Of a DNA stretch of 64,000 nt, positions 7,667 to 17,310 are shown one piece after another (position 1 is the stretch's first letter; each line of letters starts with the position of its first letter). The notes beneath the pieces were generated by a model. That model worked only from the letters and a program-made list of their open reading frames with translations, was not told the origin of the DNA and did not search any database. A program made the position numbers and the translations under genes. The DNA is from Bacteroidales bacterium (GTDB lineage Bacteria; Bacteroidota; Bacteroidia; Bacteroidales; JAADGE01): positions 17,630 to 81,629 of the forward strand of contig JAIORQ010000075.1 in assembly GCA_021108035.1 (NCBI GenBank), written 5' to 3'.

Positions 7667-9829
7667 ATGAAAAATCTATCTTTAAATAAAAATATACAAT
7701 ATTATTTCTCCAATATTATTGAATATATTGACAAAACAGAGGATTTATCAGGCAGAAAATTATTAACACAATTTTTAAATGATATTAAAAAAGCTTCAAA
7801 AAGCAAAGTAACAGAAAAAGCCGAATTTACATCTGAAATATTTAATATAATACTGAAAGAAACAGGAGGCGGAATTAATACTCTTGTAGCAGGATTGATA
7901 TTTTCCTTTTTTTCCGAAGATGAAATAAATGATTTGAATATTAAGGGTTCTTACAATAAATCAATCAGTAAGATTATTACCGGCTTGATGAAAGTTCCGA
8001 GTTTTAAAACAGAAAAAATTGATAAACAATCGGAAAAGTTTATAAAGTTTCTTTTAACCATCACGGATGATGTTCGTTCTGTTTTAATTTTATTAGTTAA
8101 GCAAATTTATTTCATAAGGCACATTGAGATATTTCCGGAAGATGAACAAGACATTATAGTTAATCAAACATTAAGCCTTTTCATACCTCTGGCACACAGA
8201 ATAGGTTTATACAATATAAAGACTGAACTTGAAGAAAGAACAATGAAATTCAAGGAAAAAGATATGTATAAATTTATTGCCGGAAAATTAAAAGAAACTA
8301 AAGCTTTCAGAGATGTATATATTGAGAATTTTATAAAACCATTAAAAAAGATAATTGCAGATTCGGGTTATAAAGCCGGTGTTAAAGGTCGTCCGAAATC
8401 TATACATTCTATTTGGAACAAAATGAAATCACAAGCAGTTCCGTTTGAAGAAGTTTATGATTTATTTGCTATTCGAGTAATTTTGAAATCGGATATGAAA
8501 AACGAAAAAGCTGTTTGTTGGAATGTATATTCAATTATTACCGATTTATATAAACCTAATCCAAAACGACTTCGAGATTGGATAACTTCACCAAAGTTAA
8601 GCGGATATGAATCTCTTCATACTACTGTTCTCGGACCTGAAAACAAATGGGTTGAAGTCCAAATAAGAACAGAACGTATGGATGAGATTGCAGAAAAAGG
8701 ACCTGCTGCCCATTGGAGATATAAAACAGGAAAAGAAAGCGGAAGCAGTGATTGGCTTGCAAAAATCAGAGAAGCATTGGAAAATACCGGTGTTGATGAT
8801 TCAGAAATGAATCCAAATGCAAAAACAGAATTATATTCTGACGAGATATTGGTATTTACTCCGGAAGGTGATTTAAAAAGTTTAAAAAGAGATTATACAG
8901 TTTTGGATTTTGCTTTTTCTGTTCATACAAAAGTAGGAGAAACCTGTTCCGGTGCTGTGGTAAACGGAAAAATTCAGCCTTTGTCTTATGAATTAAAAAA
9001 TGGTGATACTGTTAAAATTTTAACTAACAAAAATAAGAAACCTAATCCTGATTGGTTAGAAATTGCAAAAGGTACAAGAACAAAAAACAAAATTAAAAGA
9101 GCCTTAAAATCAATAACATATAATCGTGCAGCAAGCGGTAAAGAAATTATTAAAGAAAAATTAGAACGTTTAAAAATAATTTTTTCTGAAAGGAATATTG
9201 CAGTTCTCACCGATTTTTTCAAATTTAATACAGCTGTTGAATTCTATCATAGTGTAGGAGAGGGTACTACTGATATTGCAAAAATAAAACAAGCTTTTGA
9301 AAAGCCGGAAGATACAGCAGTTGAACAAAAAGTGTTATCAAAACCCGAAAGTTTAAAGAAAGAAGAAATAACATCCGAAGATTATCTTTTAATTGATGAA
9401 AATATTTCAAATTTGGATTACACATTGTCTAAATGTTGCAATCCATTGCCCGGTGACAGTGTTTTCGGATTTATTACCGTAAATAAGGGAACTAAAATTC
9501 ATAAGAAGTCATGCCCGAATGCTAAAGATATGATTGGCAGATATCCGTACAGAGTGGTAAAAGCAAAATGGAATATCGAAGATATTAATACATCATTTTC
9601 TGCTAATATTTACATTTCAGGTAAAGATGCTTCCGGAATAACATCTGAAATATCCGATATTATCACAAAAGAATTTAATCTTAAAATGCAGGCAATTTCA
9701 TTAAAAACATTGAAGAATAATTTATTTGAAGGGCTTATTGTTGTAAAAGTGAATAATAAGAAACAATTAATTGACTTGACTAACAGAATTAAAATGATAA
9801 AATTTATTAAGTCTGTTTACCGGAAGTAA
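7667..9829 (+). CDS. relA: RelA/SpoT-family (p)ppGpp synthetase with degenerate hydrolase domain
   Basis: 720 residues. The synthetase domain is well preserved (GRPKSIHSIWNKM, YDLFAIRVI, GYESLHTTVLGP, VEVQIRT, AAHWRYK; about 235-360). It is followed by TGS (EILVFTPEGD, about 405-470), a Cys cluster (KCCNPLPGD and HKKSCPN, about 590-625) and an ACT domain. The N-terminal HD-type hydrolase has lost its signature: the usual LLHDVVEDT region reads AGLIFSFFSEDEI, and the LADRLHNMRT region reads LVKQIYFIRHI. It should therefore make but not degrade the alarmone. The specificity loop reads RLRD, closer to the RXKD than the EXDD type. ATG at 7667 is preferred over TTG at 7664. Confidence 0.92.
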   Translation: MKNLSLNKNIQYYFSNIIEYIDKTEDLSGRKLLTQFLNDIKKASKSKVTEKAEFTSEIFNIILKETGGGINTLVAGLIFSFFSEDEINDLNIKGSYNKSISKIITGLMKVPSFKTEKIDKQSEKFIKFLLTITDDVRSVLILLVKQIYFIRHIEIFPEDEQDIIVNQTLSLFIPLAHRIGLYNIKTELEERTMKFKEKDMYKFIAGKLKETKAFRDVYIENFIKPLKKIIADSGYKAGVKGRPKSIHSIWNKMKSQAVPFEEVYDLFAIRVILKSDMKNEKAVCWNVYSIITDLYKPNPKRLRDWITSPKLSGYESLHTTVLGPENKWVEVQIRTERMDEIAEKGPAAHWRYKTGKESGSSDWLAKIREALENTGVDDSEMNPNAKTELYSDEILVFTPEGDLKSLKRDYTVLDFAFSVHTKVGETCSGAVVNGKIQPLSYELKNGDTVKILTNKNKKPNPDWLEIAKGTRTKNKIKRALKSITYNRAASGKEIIKEKLERLKIIFSERNIAVLTDFFKFNTAVEFYHSVGEGTTDIAKIKQAFEKPEDTAVEQKVLSKPESLKKEEITSEDYLLIDENISNLDYTLSKCCNPLPGDSVFGFITVNKGTKIHKKSCPNAKDMIGRYPYRVVKAKWNIEDINTSFSANIYISGKDASGITSEISDIITKEFNLKMQAISLKTLKNNLFEGLIVVKVNNKKQLIDLTNRIKMIKFIKSVYRK

Positions 9830-9966
9830 AAGTTATTTATGTTATTCCCGAAAAAGTAATTTAAAATTAACTGCAATGGCATATTACACAAAACATGGTT
9901 TGTGACAAAGTGAAGTAAAAGAAGTTACAGTTGAGTAGTTTTCATAATAATAGAATTAGTAAACGG

Positions 9967-9993
9967 ACCCGGTTTTTATGAATCGGGTTTTTT
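9967..9993 (+). terminator. Intrinsic terminator-like hairpin downstream of relA
   Basis: ACCCG pairs with CGGGT around a 12-base loop and is followed by six T. It lies about 140 bp after the relA stop and 84 bp before the next gene. Confidence 0.6.
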
Positions 9994-10076
9994 GTAAAAT
10001 ATTCTTACCACATATCAAACTTATCAATTTTTTTTAGGTGTATTAATTTTTGCAATTGTCATAATTAAAAAAAGTT

Positions 10077-13000
10077 ATGGACAAGAAACTAATTAAATTA
10101 TCAGGCCTGTTTATTTTAATATTCATTTTGTCAGCAATGAGTTTTAAAACAATTACGGAAAATGAATTTATCAAATTCCTGAAAAGTAAACTTCAACTTT
10201 ATACTGAAGTTTTACCGAAAGAGAAATTGTATTTGCATTTTGACAAACCCTTTTATTTTCCGGGTGATAATATTTGGTTTTCGGGATATTTAACCGAAAT
10301 GGAAACCGGTAAGTTAAGCAAAAACAGCGAAATCCTATATGTCGAACTGATTGACCCAAAAGGAAGTGTGATTATGAAACATAATATTGTCTTGAATGAC
10401 GGACTTTCAAACGGGGATTTTCATATTGATAAGGAAGTTTCAGGAGGAATATACAAGGTAAAAGCATATACGAATTGGATGTTGAATTTCGGCGATAATT
10501 ACATCTTTGAAAAAGAAATTCAAGTTCAAAAAGTTGTATTACCGAAGTTATTAATGAAATTAGACTTTGAAAGTGAAGCATATGGTGCCGGTGACATAGT
10601 AAGAGCAAAGATAGAACTCTCGACAACAGATAATAAAAACTTAGCAAATAAGGAATTCACCTTTGTATCACAAATAGCAGGAGAGGAAGGTAAAGTTTAT
10701 ACGGCAAAAACTGATGATGAAGGGAATGCTTATGTCGAATTTGAATTATCAGAAGATATAAAAAGCACTGACGGGCTTTTAAATGTAATGATTGATCATG
10801 AAGGAAATACCGAATCAATTTCCGGATCAGTACCTATTATACTTCATAAAATTGATTTGCAATTTTTTCCGGAAGGTGGTGATATGATCCAAAATATCAA
10901 AACAAGAGTTGCATTTAAAGCTGTTAATGAACAAAACAAAGCGGCAGATATTGACGGCCAAATAGTTGATGAAAAAGGAAATGTACTTGTCCGGTTCAGC
11001 AGTTATAAATTTGGTATGGGTGCTTTTGATCTAAAACCGGAAAAGAATAAAAAGTATTTTGCAAAAATCATACGCCCAAAAGGAATTGATACAACTTACA
11101 ATTTACCGCAAGTATTAATAAAAGGTTTTCAGCTAAATGTCATCCGGCAATATAAAACCGGACTTGATTTAATGATTAATTCTCCTTTTGATGCTGAAAT
11201 ATCTCTCATTGCTCAAGTTGCAAATCAAATATATTATGCTGAAAGTATTATCTTGAATGCCGGCGAAAACATTCACAAAATAAATACCGAAAAATTTCCG
11301 ATTGGAATAACTCAAATAACTCTTTTTGACAATAAAAATATTGAACGCTGTGAACGACTTGTTTTTGTCAATAAACACAAACAATTAAATGTCAGTATTT
11401 CAACAGATAAAGAAAAATATTTACCGCGTGAAAAAGTAAAGATGACAATTAATACTACTGATGAAAAAGATCTTCCGATTCCTGCAAATCTCTCACTGTC
11501 AGTAGTTGATGAGAAACTTGTAAGTTTTGCCGATGATAAATCAGATAATATAAAGTCGTATCTTTTAATGAGTTCTGATTTGAAAGGAAAAATTCAAGAA
11601 CCCAATTTTTATTTTAATGATGAAGAACCAAAAGCCGATACAGCACTTGACTATGTGATGATGACGCACGGATGGAGACATTTTGTGTGGGACGATGTGA
11701 TTAGCGGAGAAGAAAGTAAGTTGATGAGTATGCAGAAATATAATGTTGAAAAATGTAATATTACCGGAAATGTTTTACATCTTAATAACAGCAAACCGGC
11801 AAAGGGTGTAAAAGTAAAAATTAAAGGAACAAATAAATACGTATATACCAATGAAAGAGGGGAGTTTGAATTTAAAAATATTGATCCTTTCGGTTTTTAT
11901 ACTCTTGAAATAAAAGAAAGTTTGATGTTTACCGATCTTTTATTTTTGAATAAGAAGATTCCTGCGGCAAAAATAAATACAAGATTATATCAAAATTATT
12001 CAAAACAATTTCAAAATAAGAAAAAGGAAAAGCCAATAGAGAACTTTGAAGGGGGTATAATTTCCGGTATTGTAGCAAATGAAGAAGGAGAATCTTTACC
12101 GGGAACAACTGTTTTTGTAAAAGGAACAACTGTGGGAACAATGAGTTTATTTGATGGTTCATTCTCTATCAATGTTCCCAAAGGTTCACAATATCTTGTT
12201 TTTTCATATATTGGTTATGAAACTGTTGAAATGCCGATAACAGGAAGTATTGTAAATGTATCGTTGTTTTCTGATGTAGATATACAAGAAGTTGTTGTAA
12301 CCGCACTCGGTATTTCAAAAAGCAAAAAAGTATTAGGATATTCTGTAACAGAAGTAAGAGCTGATGAAATTATAAGATATGGCTATAATAATGTTTTAGA
12401 TGCTATACAGGGTAAAGTTGCCGGTGTAAATATTATTAATACCGGCGGTTCTGTCGGGGCATCATCATATATCACAATCAGAGGTGCTGCAAGTATGCCG
12501 GGTAACAAACAACCTTTATTTGTTGTTGACGGCATTCCTTTTAGTGATTTTCAATATGATGTATCAGGAAAGCGTACATATTATAATCCTGTTGCAGATA
12601 TTAATCCTAATGATGTCGAAAGTATTGAGGTAATTAAAGGTATTGGAGGAGCTGCTTTATACGGTTCGAGAGCAGCAAACGGTGTGATAATAATTACTAC
12701 AAAAAAAAGAAATAATTATCCTTATTATCACTATTACGCTAATAATTACTATTCTCCGAGACAATCAAGAAAGAGAGCTTTAAAGAATATGGAAAAGAGA
12801 GTAAGTACATGTGTGGTTTTCAGTAATGATTTGTACAGAGTAAGAGAGTTTTATTCTCCGAATTATAAATTTAATAAGCAACCGGATGTGCGAAACGATT
12901 TCAGAACAACTGTATATTGGGAACCGAATCTCAAAACGGATAAATCCGGAAAAGCTGAACTTACTTTTTATAATACTGATGAAATATCAAGTTTTAAAAC

Positions 13001-14957
13001 AACTGTTGAAGGCATTGGTATTGACGGAAGTATAGGAAGAGAAGAACATATATATTATACACAACTCCCTTTTAATCTTGATGTTAAATTACCTGCATAT
13101 TTTTCTTATGATGATATTGTTTCAGTTCCGATAACTTTAAAAAACAAGACAGATAATAATATAACAGGAGTATTATTATTGAAAGAAAATAAACATTTAG
13201 AATTGTTAAGTGGACTTGACAGTATTCAAAAAATTTTTTCGAATGAAACAAAGACAATTTGTGCAAAATTCAAAGTTTGCAGAATACCCGGTAAAAGCAA
13301 ATTGAATATTTCATTCAAAGGTAAAGGATTAAATGATGCATTTGAAACTGAATTTGAAGTAAAACCGAAAGGATTTCCGGTAACAAAATCATTTTCAGGT
13401 AATGATAAAGTATCTGAATTCAAATTTTATATAAATGATTTGGTTGAAAACTCAATAACTTGTCAATTAAGTGTTTATCCGGATGTTGTATCCGAACTTT
13501 TTTCCGGAACGGAATCAATATTAAGACAACCATACGGCTGTTTTGAGCAGGTATCATCAAGTAATTATCCTAATATTGTTGCTTTACAATATATGTATGA
13601 AACCGGACAAATTGATGAAGATATTGAAAAGCGTGCGTTAAGCTACTTAAAAGACGGATATAAAAAGTTAACAGCTTATGAAACACCCACAAAAGGCTAT
13701 CAATGGTGGGGAAAATCACCCGGACACGGGCCACTGTCGGCATACGGTTTAATGCAGTTCAATGATATGAAAGATGTTTTACCGGATATTGTTAAAAATT
13801 CAATGATTGAAAGAACGCATAAATGGTTATTAAAACAAAAAGATAATTTAGGAAATTTTAAACTACAAAGAGGTTTAGACGGTTTTTCAGGACTAAAACA
13901 AGAGATTGCAAATGCTTATATTGTTTATGCCCTTTCAGAAACGGGGTATAAGGATTTTCAAAAAGAATTAAATAATGTTTATAATGAATCCGTGCAAAGT
14001 AATGATGCATACAGATTAGCACTAATTGCAAACATAATGTATAATTTAAAAGATATTGAAAAAGCTGAAAACGTAATGCAAAAACTAAAGAGACAATATG
14101 AAAAACACGGTTTGGGTCATTTTAAAGCCGATAAATCTGTTGTTAATGCATACGGAAGCTCATTGCAAACAGAAATTACAGCTTTATATGTTACGGCAAT
14201 TTTAAAATCACAAAATCCTGATTTGCAAGTATTAAATGCAAGTGTAAAGTTCCTTATTTCAAAACGAAGTAACTACGGCGGTTTCGGTTCAACACAATCA
14301 ACTATTCTTGCCTTGAAAGCATTAACCGAATACAGCAAATATGCAAAACATACAAAAGAATCAGGAAAAATTATGGTTTATATTAACGGAAAAGAAGTTG
14401 CAACAAAACATTATGAAAAAGGAGCAAAAGGCGAAATACTGTTACCAGGATTAGAAGAATTTTTGAAAGAAGGAGAAAACATCGTAAAAATTGTTTTTTC
14501 GGAAACAAAATCAGCTTTGCCTTTTTCAATGAATACTTCATGGGCAACATATACACCGGATGCATCTACAGATTGCAGAATTAATATTGAAACAAATCTG
14601 TCAAAGAAAAAAATAAGACAAGGAGAAACAGTAAGATTATCAACAAAGTTGAAAAATATGTATTCCGACGGAATTTCATCACCGATTGCAATTGTCGGCA
14701 TTCCGGCAGGTTTAAGCATAAACCCTAAACAAATGAAAGAATTGCAAGAGAAAGAAATATTTGATTTTTATGAAATTAAGGGCAATACAGTTATCTTTTA
14801 TTACACTGAATTTGCCCCGAAAGCAGAAAAGATAATTAATTTGGATTTAAAAGCAGAAATACCCGGAACATATCTTGCACCTGCAAGTTCAGCATATCTT
14901 TATTATACTAATGAATATAAAGATTGGAAACAAGGAGAAACAATAATTATTAATTAA
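10077..14957 (+). CDS. Alpha-2-macroglobulin family protein with inserted SusC-type plug module
   Basis: 1626 residues. A signal peptide is followed by the Bacteroidota macroglobulin opening (KLYLHFDKPFYFPGD) and several MG-type beta domains. Carboxypeptidase-regulatory-like domains occur at about 560-640 and 660-735. A TonB plug domain (about 738-880) carries QEVVVTALG, VAGVNIINTGG, FVVDGIPF and ALYGSRAANGVIIITTK. The macroglobulin then resumes (TTVYWEPNLKTD) with a thioester motif YGCFEQ, Cys1155 and Gln1158, and an alpha-helical thioester domain with GYQWWG and YGGFGSTQST. No beta-barrel follows the plug. Macroglobulins trap proteases through the thioester; a bacterial homologue would act in the envelope. 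The isolated plug suggests docking to a TonB or SusD-like partner (inference). It appears to be transcribed alone. Confidence 0.9.
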   Translation: MDKKLIKLSGLFILIFILSAMSFKTITENEFIKFLKSKLQLYTEVLPKEKLYLHFDKPFYFPGDNIWFSGYLTEMETGKLSKNSEILYVELIDPKGSVIMKHNIVLNDGLSNGDFHIDKEVSGGIYKVKAYTNWMLNFGDNYIFEKEIQVQKVVLPKLLMKLDFESEAYGAGDIVRAKIELSTTDNKNLANKEFTFVSQIAGEEGKVYTAKTDDEGNAYVEFELSEDIKSTDGLLNVMIDHEGNTESISGSVPIILHKIDLQFFPEGGDMIQNIKTRVAFKAVNEQNKAADIDGQIVDEKGNVLVRFSSYKFGMGAFDLKPEKNKKYFAKIIRPKGIDTTYNLPQVLIKGFQLNVIRQYKTGLDLMINSPFDAEISLIAQVANQIYYAESIILNAGENIHKINTEKFPIGITQITLFDNKNIERCERLVFVNKHKQLNVSISTDKEKYLPREKVKMTINTTDEKDLPIPANLSLSVVDEKLVSFADDKSDNIKSYLLMSSDLKGKIQEPNFYFNDEEPKADTALDYVMMTHGWRHFVWDDVISGEESKLMSMQKYNVEKCNITGNVLHLNNSKPAKGVKVKIKGTNKYVYTNERGEFEFKNIDPFGFYTLEIKESLMFTDLLFLNKKIPAAKINTRLYQNYSKQFQNKKKEKPIENFEGGIISGIVANEEGESLPGTTVFVKGTTVGTMSLFDGSFSINVPKGSQYLVFSYIGYETVEMPITGSIVNVSLFSDVDIQEVVVTALGISKSKKVLGYSVTEVRADEIIRYGYNNVLDAIQGKVAGVNIINTGGSVGASSYITIRGAASMPGNKQPLFVVDGIPFSDFQYDVSGKRTYYNPVADINPNDVESIEVIKGIGGAALYGSRAANGVIIITTKKRNNYPYYHYYANNYYSPRQSRKRALKNMEKRVSTCVVFSNDLYRVREFYSPNYKFNKQPDVRNDFRTTVYWEPNLKTDKSGKAELTFYNTDEISSFKTTVEGIGIDGSIGREEHIYYTQLPFNLDVKLPAYFSYDDIVSVPITLKNKTDNNITGVLLLKENKHLELLSGLDSIQKIFSNETKTICAKFKVCRIPGKSKLNISFKGKGLNDAFETEFEVKPKGFPVTKSFSGNDKVSEFKFYINDLVENSITCQLSVYPDVVSELFSGTESILRQPYGCFEQVSSSNYPNIVALQYMYETGQIDEDIEKRALSYLKDGYKKLTAYETPTKGYQWWGKSPGHGPLSAYGLMQFNDMKDVLPDIVKNSMIERTHKWLLKQKDNLGNFKLQRGLDGFSGLKQEIANAYIVYALSETGYKDFQKELNNVYNESVQSNDAYRLALIANIMYNLKDIEKAENVMQKLKRQYEKHGLGHFKADKSVVNAYGSSLQTEITALYVTAILKSQNPDLQVLNASVKFLISKRSNYGGFGSTQSTILALKALTEYSKYAKHTKESGKIMVYINGKEVATKHYEKGAKGEILLPGLEEFLKEGENIVKIVFSETKSALPFSMNTSWATYTPDASTDCRINIETNLSKKKIRQGETVRLSTKLKNMYSDGISSPIAIVGIPAGLSINPKQMKELQEKEIFDFYEIKGNTVIFYYTEFAPKAEKIINLDLKAEIPGTYLAPASSAYLYYTNEYKDWKQGETIIIN

Positions 14958-14970
14958 AATTATAGTTATA

Positions 14971-15013
14971 AAATAGCTGTTGAGCGATTAAAACCGCCAA
15001 CAGCTATTTTTTT
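14971..15013. terminator. Bidirectional terminator between convergent genes
   Basis: A perfect 12-bp stem (AAATAGCTGTTG with CAACAGCTATTT, 14971-14982 and 14998-15009) is followed by a T run on the plus strand and by TTTT on the minus strand. It separates the macroglobulin gene from the convergent DUF6249 gene. Confidence 0.85.
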
Positions 15014-15014
15014 T

Positions 15015-15371
15015 TCAGCTTTTTTCAATCATATTTTCCTGCTCTTTCTTTTTTATTTTTCCTGCTGTTACATAATAGAATAATAAACTTGCTCCTCCAA
15101 AAAGGAATATCATTGAAAAGTATGAAACCGGTTCTTCCAGATTTGAATTGTTTACAAGAATATTTCCTGACAATACTCCGATTCCGACTCCTATTAACAA
15201 CATTCCCCATTTTAGAGAAGATAAACGATTATTTTTTGATTTAAACATACTTGCATCAGCTCCTTTTTCAATTAAAGCCATTCTTTCTTTATTTCTGTTT
15301 GTGAAATAAATCCACAATACTAATGCAGTTGCTGCAAATATGCTTATTGGTATAAAAACTTCTCCTAACAT
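15015..15371 (-). CDS. DUF6249-type small membrane protein
   Basis: 118 residues with three predicted membrane segments: about 5-23, then about 55-72 and 82-100 after a cytosolic stretch. That stretch carries the family signature ERMALIEKGADASMF. The C-terminus is a charged tail. Such proteins are commonly found beside ECF sigma factor genes in Bacteroidota, and here the gene is divergent from one 445 bp away. The family has no established function. Regulation together with the sigma factor is plausible from the arrangement but not shown. Confidence 0.7.
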   Translation of the reverse strand: MLGEVFIPISIFAATALVLWIYFTNRNKERMALIEKGADASMFKSKNNRLSSLKWGMLLIGVGIGVLSGNILVNNSNLEEPVSYFSMIFLFGGASLLFYYVTAGKIKKKEQENMIEKS

Positions 15372-15816
15372 TTTTTCAGATTTTTAATTATTAATTCGTG
15401 TTGTCAATTTCTTTGACGCAGTTTTTTATTTATCGGTTACAAAGAAATGATTTTTTTTTCTGATTGATATTTATTGTTTCGGGAATACTGTTATATAATA
15501 ATGACAGAATGATAGAATGAGATAATACAAAACCAACGAATCTGATTTAAGATGCTGTTAATATGCGATTGTTGCAAATTAAATGAATTTTACTTACGAT
15601 AACATATACATAATGAGCAATATAGCATTAAATTTGAAAAATAAAGTTCAAATGGTTTTATTTAAGTATTATATCATTTTTTCATTTAAGCATTAAAATA
15701 CTGACAGATTAAGTGTGTAATAAAGTAAACTATCATTTCCGTTTATAAAAACAGTAGAATCATTTTATTGTCATAAATTTGTAACCTTTCGTATTAAAGT
15801 CTCGTCTAAAAAATAT
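15372..15816. other. Divergent intergenic region between the DUF6249 and sigma factor genes
   Basis: 445 bp with no convincing reading frame. The right end holds an ECF-type promoter (15781-15809). Around 15750-15764 is AACAGTAGAATCATTTT, the reverse complement of the end motif of the bipartite intergenic element described at 22773 and 50701. Nothing else was recognised. Confidence 0.5.
15781..15809 (+). promoter_or_regulatory. ECF-type promoter, probably autoregulatory
   Basis: GTAACC (15781-15786), 16 bp, then CGTCTAA (15803-15809) has the AAC-N16-CGTC shape recognised by group IV sigma factors. It lies immediately in front of the ECF sigma gene, so autoregulation is likely. Transcription would start within a few bases of the ATG at 15817, giving a near-leaderless mRNA. 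An overlapping TAAATTTG (15774-15781) could be a second, housekeeping -7 element. Confidence 0.65.
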
Positions 15817-16386
15817 ATGAGTAAAAAAGATGATTCATACTTTATTGAAAAAGTAAAGAAAGGAAACTCCGGCGCTTTTAAATATCTCGTTGAAAGGCAT
15901 AAAAATATGGTCTTTACAATTGTATTGCGTATTGTAAGAAACAGAGAAGATGCCGAAGAAATAGCTCAAGATGCATTTTTAAAAGCCTTTCAATCAATAA
16001 GTTCATTTAAAGGACAAGCAAAATTTTCGACATGGCTATATAAAATTGCATATAATTTATCAATTTCTCATACAAGAAAGAAAAACTATGAAATTATTGA
16101 TATTGATGAGAATCTTATATCAGATTATAAAATATTTGAAACCTATAATGAGTTTATTAAATCGGAAGAAACCGAAAAAAATAATATTTTGAATAATGCA
16201 ATAAGTTTATTGACTGAAGATGAGGGACTTATTATAACATTATATTACATAAAAGAGCATTCAATACAAGAAATTGAGCAAATTACAAGTTTGTCAAAAT
16301 CTAACATAAAGATTAAATTATACAGGAGCCGGAAGAAATTATTTTCAATATTAAGTAATAAGAAAGATTTGGTTTATGCTGATTAA
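15817..16386 (+). CDS. ECF (sigma-70 family) RNA polymerase sigma factor
   Basis: 189 residues. Sigma region 2 spans about 10-80, with LVERHKNMVFTIVLRI, EDAEEIAQDAFLKAF and FSTWLYKIAYN. Region 4 spans about 125-180, with LIITLYYIKEHSIQEIEQI and KIKLYRSRKKL. The linker between them has no extra domain. It directs RNA polymerase to a small regulon and is preceded by its own ECF-type promoter. The next gene, 36 bp downstream, encodes a small membrane protein that is the natural anti-sigma candidate. Confidence 0.92.
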   Translation: MSKKDDSYFIEKVKKGNSGAFKYLVERHKNMVFTIVLRIVRNREDAEEIAQDAFLKAFQSISSFKGQAKFSTWLYKIAYNLSISHTRKKNYEIIDIDENLISDYKIFETYNEFIKSEETEKNNILNNAISLLTEDEGLIITLYYIKEHSIQEIEQITSLSKSNIKIKLYRSRKKLFSILSNKKDLVYAD

Positions 16387-16422
16387 TCTTATATTTTTTA
16401 GTAAAAGTATAAAATAAAAAAG

Positions 16423-16854
16423 ATGAAAGATAATACCGATAAATATTTAAAAGAAATAATTAAAGACATAAAACTTGAATCACCTTCAAAGGATTTTACG
16501 AAAAATGTAATGAATAAGATATCTTTAGAAGGAAAAACTGTTACTGAAATTAAATCTTCTTTCTTTAAGAAGAACAAATTTATATTGATTTTCTTAATTA
16601 CATTTATCAGTATCTTTCTGATTGTTTACTTTTTTACAGACAATCAAGATTTGAGTATTCTTGATAAAATTAATTTCGACCTTTCCGGTTTGTCATTTTT
16701 TGAGAAATTGAGAGATTTTTTTAAAGTAGGTATCAAATTATCTTCCTGTTATTTAATTATTCCGGCATCAGTTTTTATGCTGTTTTTTTTGGATTATCTA
16801 ATTCCGAAAATAGGCAAAATGCAAATTGATAATAATTTAAAACTCTTTTTCTAA
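16423..16854 (+). CDS. Small membrane protein, candidate anti-sigma factor
   Basis: 143 residues. The N-terminal 45 residues are soluble and charged (IKDIKLESPSKDFTKNVMNKI), which fits a cytosolic sigma-binding segment. Two membrane spans follow at about 48-68 and 103-125. No zinc-binding anti-sigma motif (HxxxCxxC) is present. The gene follows the ECF sigma factor by 36 bp on the same strand, the usual place for a cognate anti-sigma. The assignment is from position and topology only, as no family was recognised. Confidence 0.55.
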   Translation: MKDNTDKYLKEIIKDIKLESPSKDFTKNVMNKISLEGKTVTEIKSSFFKKNKFILIFLITFISIFLIVYFFTDNQDLSILDKINFDLSGLSFFEKLRDFFKVGIKLSSCYLIIPASVFMLFFLDYLIPKIGKMQIDNNLKLFF

Positions 16855-16863
16855 ATTTTATTT

Positions 16864-17310
16864 TTAAAACATATCCTCAAACAAACTATAGTGGTCACTT
16901 TCCATTCCGACTTTTTTATAAACTTTATGGGCTTTTATGTTCGTTTTATCCACATAAAGTCGAATGCCTGAATAATCAGAATTATTTGCAACAATTTTTT
17001 TAATTTCTGAATACATAAGTTTAAAAACACCTGATTTTCTGTATTCCGGCAAAACATATACAGATTGTAACCAAATTACTCGGCTGTTTCTCCAGTCGCT
17101 CCATTCATAAGTTGTGAGAAGAGATGCAATAACTTTTTCGTCATCTTCAACAATGTAATATTTCCCTTTTGAAGAATCATTAAAAACTGCCTGTACACCT
17201 TTTAGAATAGTATTAGTATCAAGATGAAAATTTTCAGTTTCAAGAGCCATTTTTTGTTGAAAACCGGCAATTACTTTATATTCCGGTTTTTTTGCTTCTC
17301 TGAAAGTCAT
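16864..17310 (-). CDS. GNAT-family N-acetyltransferase
   Basis: 148 residues with the GNAT core. VWLQSVYVLPEYRKSGVF (about 75-95) corresponds to beta4 and the acetyl-CoA pyrophosphate loop; the usual R-x-x-G-x-G/A is here RKSGVF. It is followed by GIRLYVDKTNIKAHKVYKKVGM (split motif B). The substrate is unknown. Its ATG overlaps the aroC stop by 4 bp, so the two are translationally coupled. It converges with the anti-sigma candidate with only 9 bp between stops. Confidence 0.82.
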   Translation of the reverse strand: MTFREAKKPEYKVIAGFQQKMALETENFHLDTNTILKGVQAVFNDSSKGKYYIVEDDEKVIASLLTTYEWSDWRNSRVIWLQSVYVLPEYRKSGVFKLMYSEIKKIVANNSDYSGIRLYVDKTNIKAHKVYKKVGMESDHYSLFEDMF

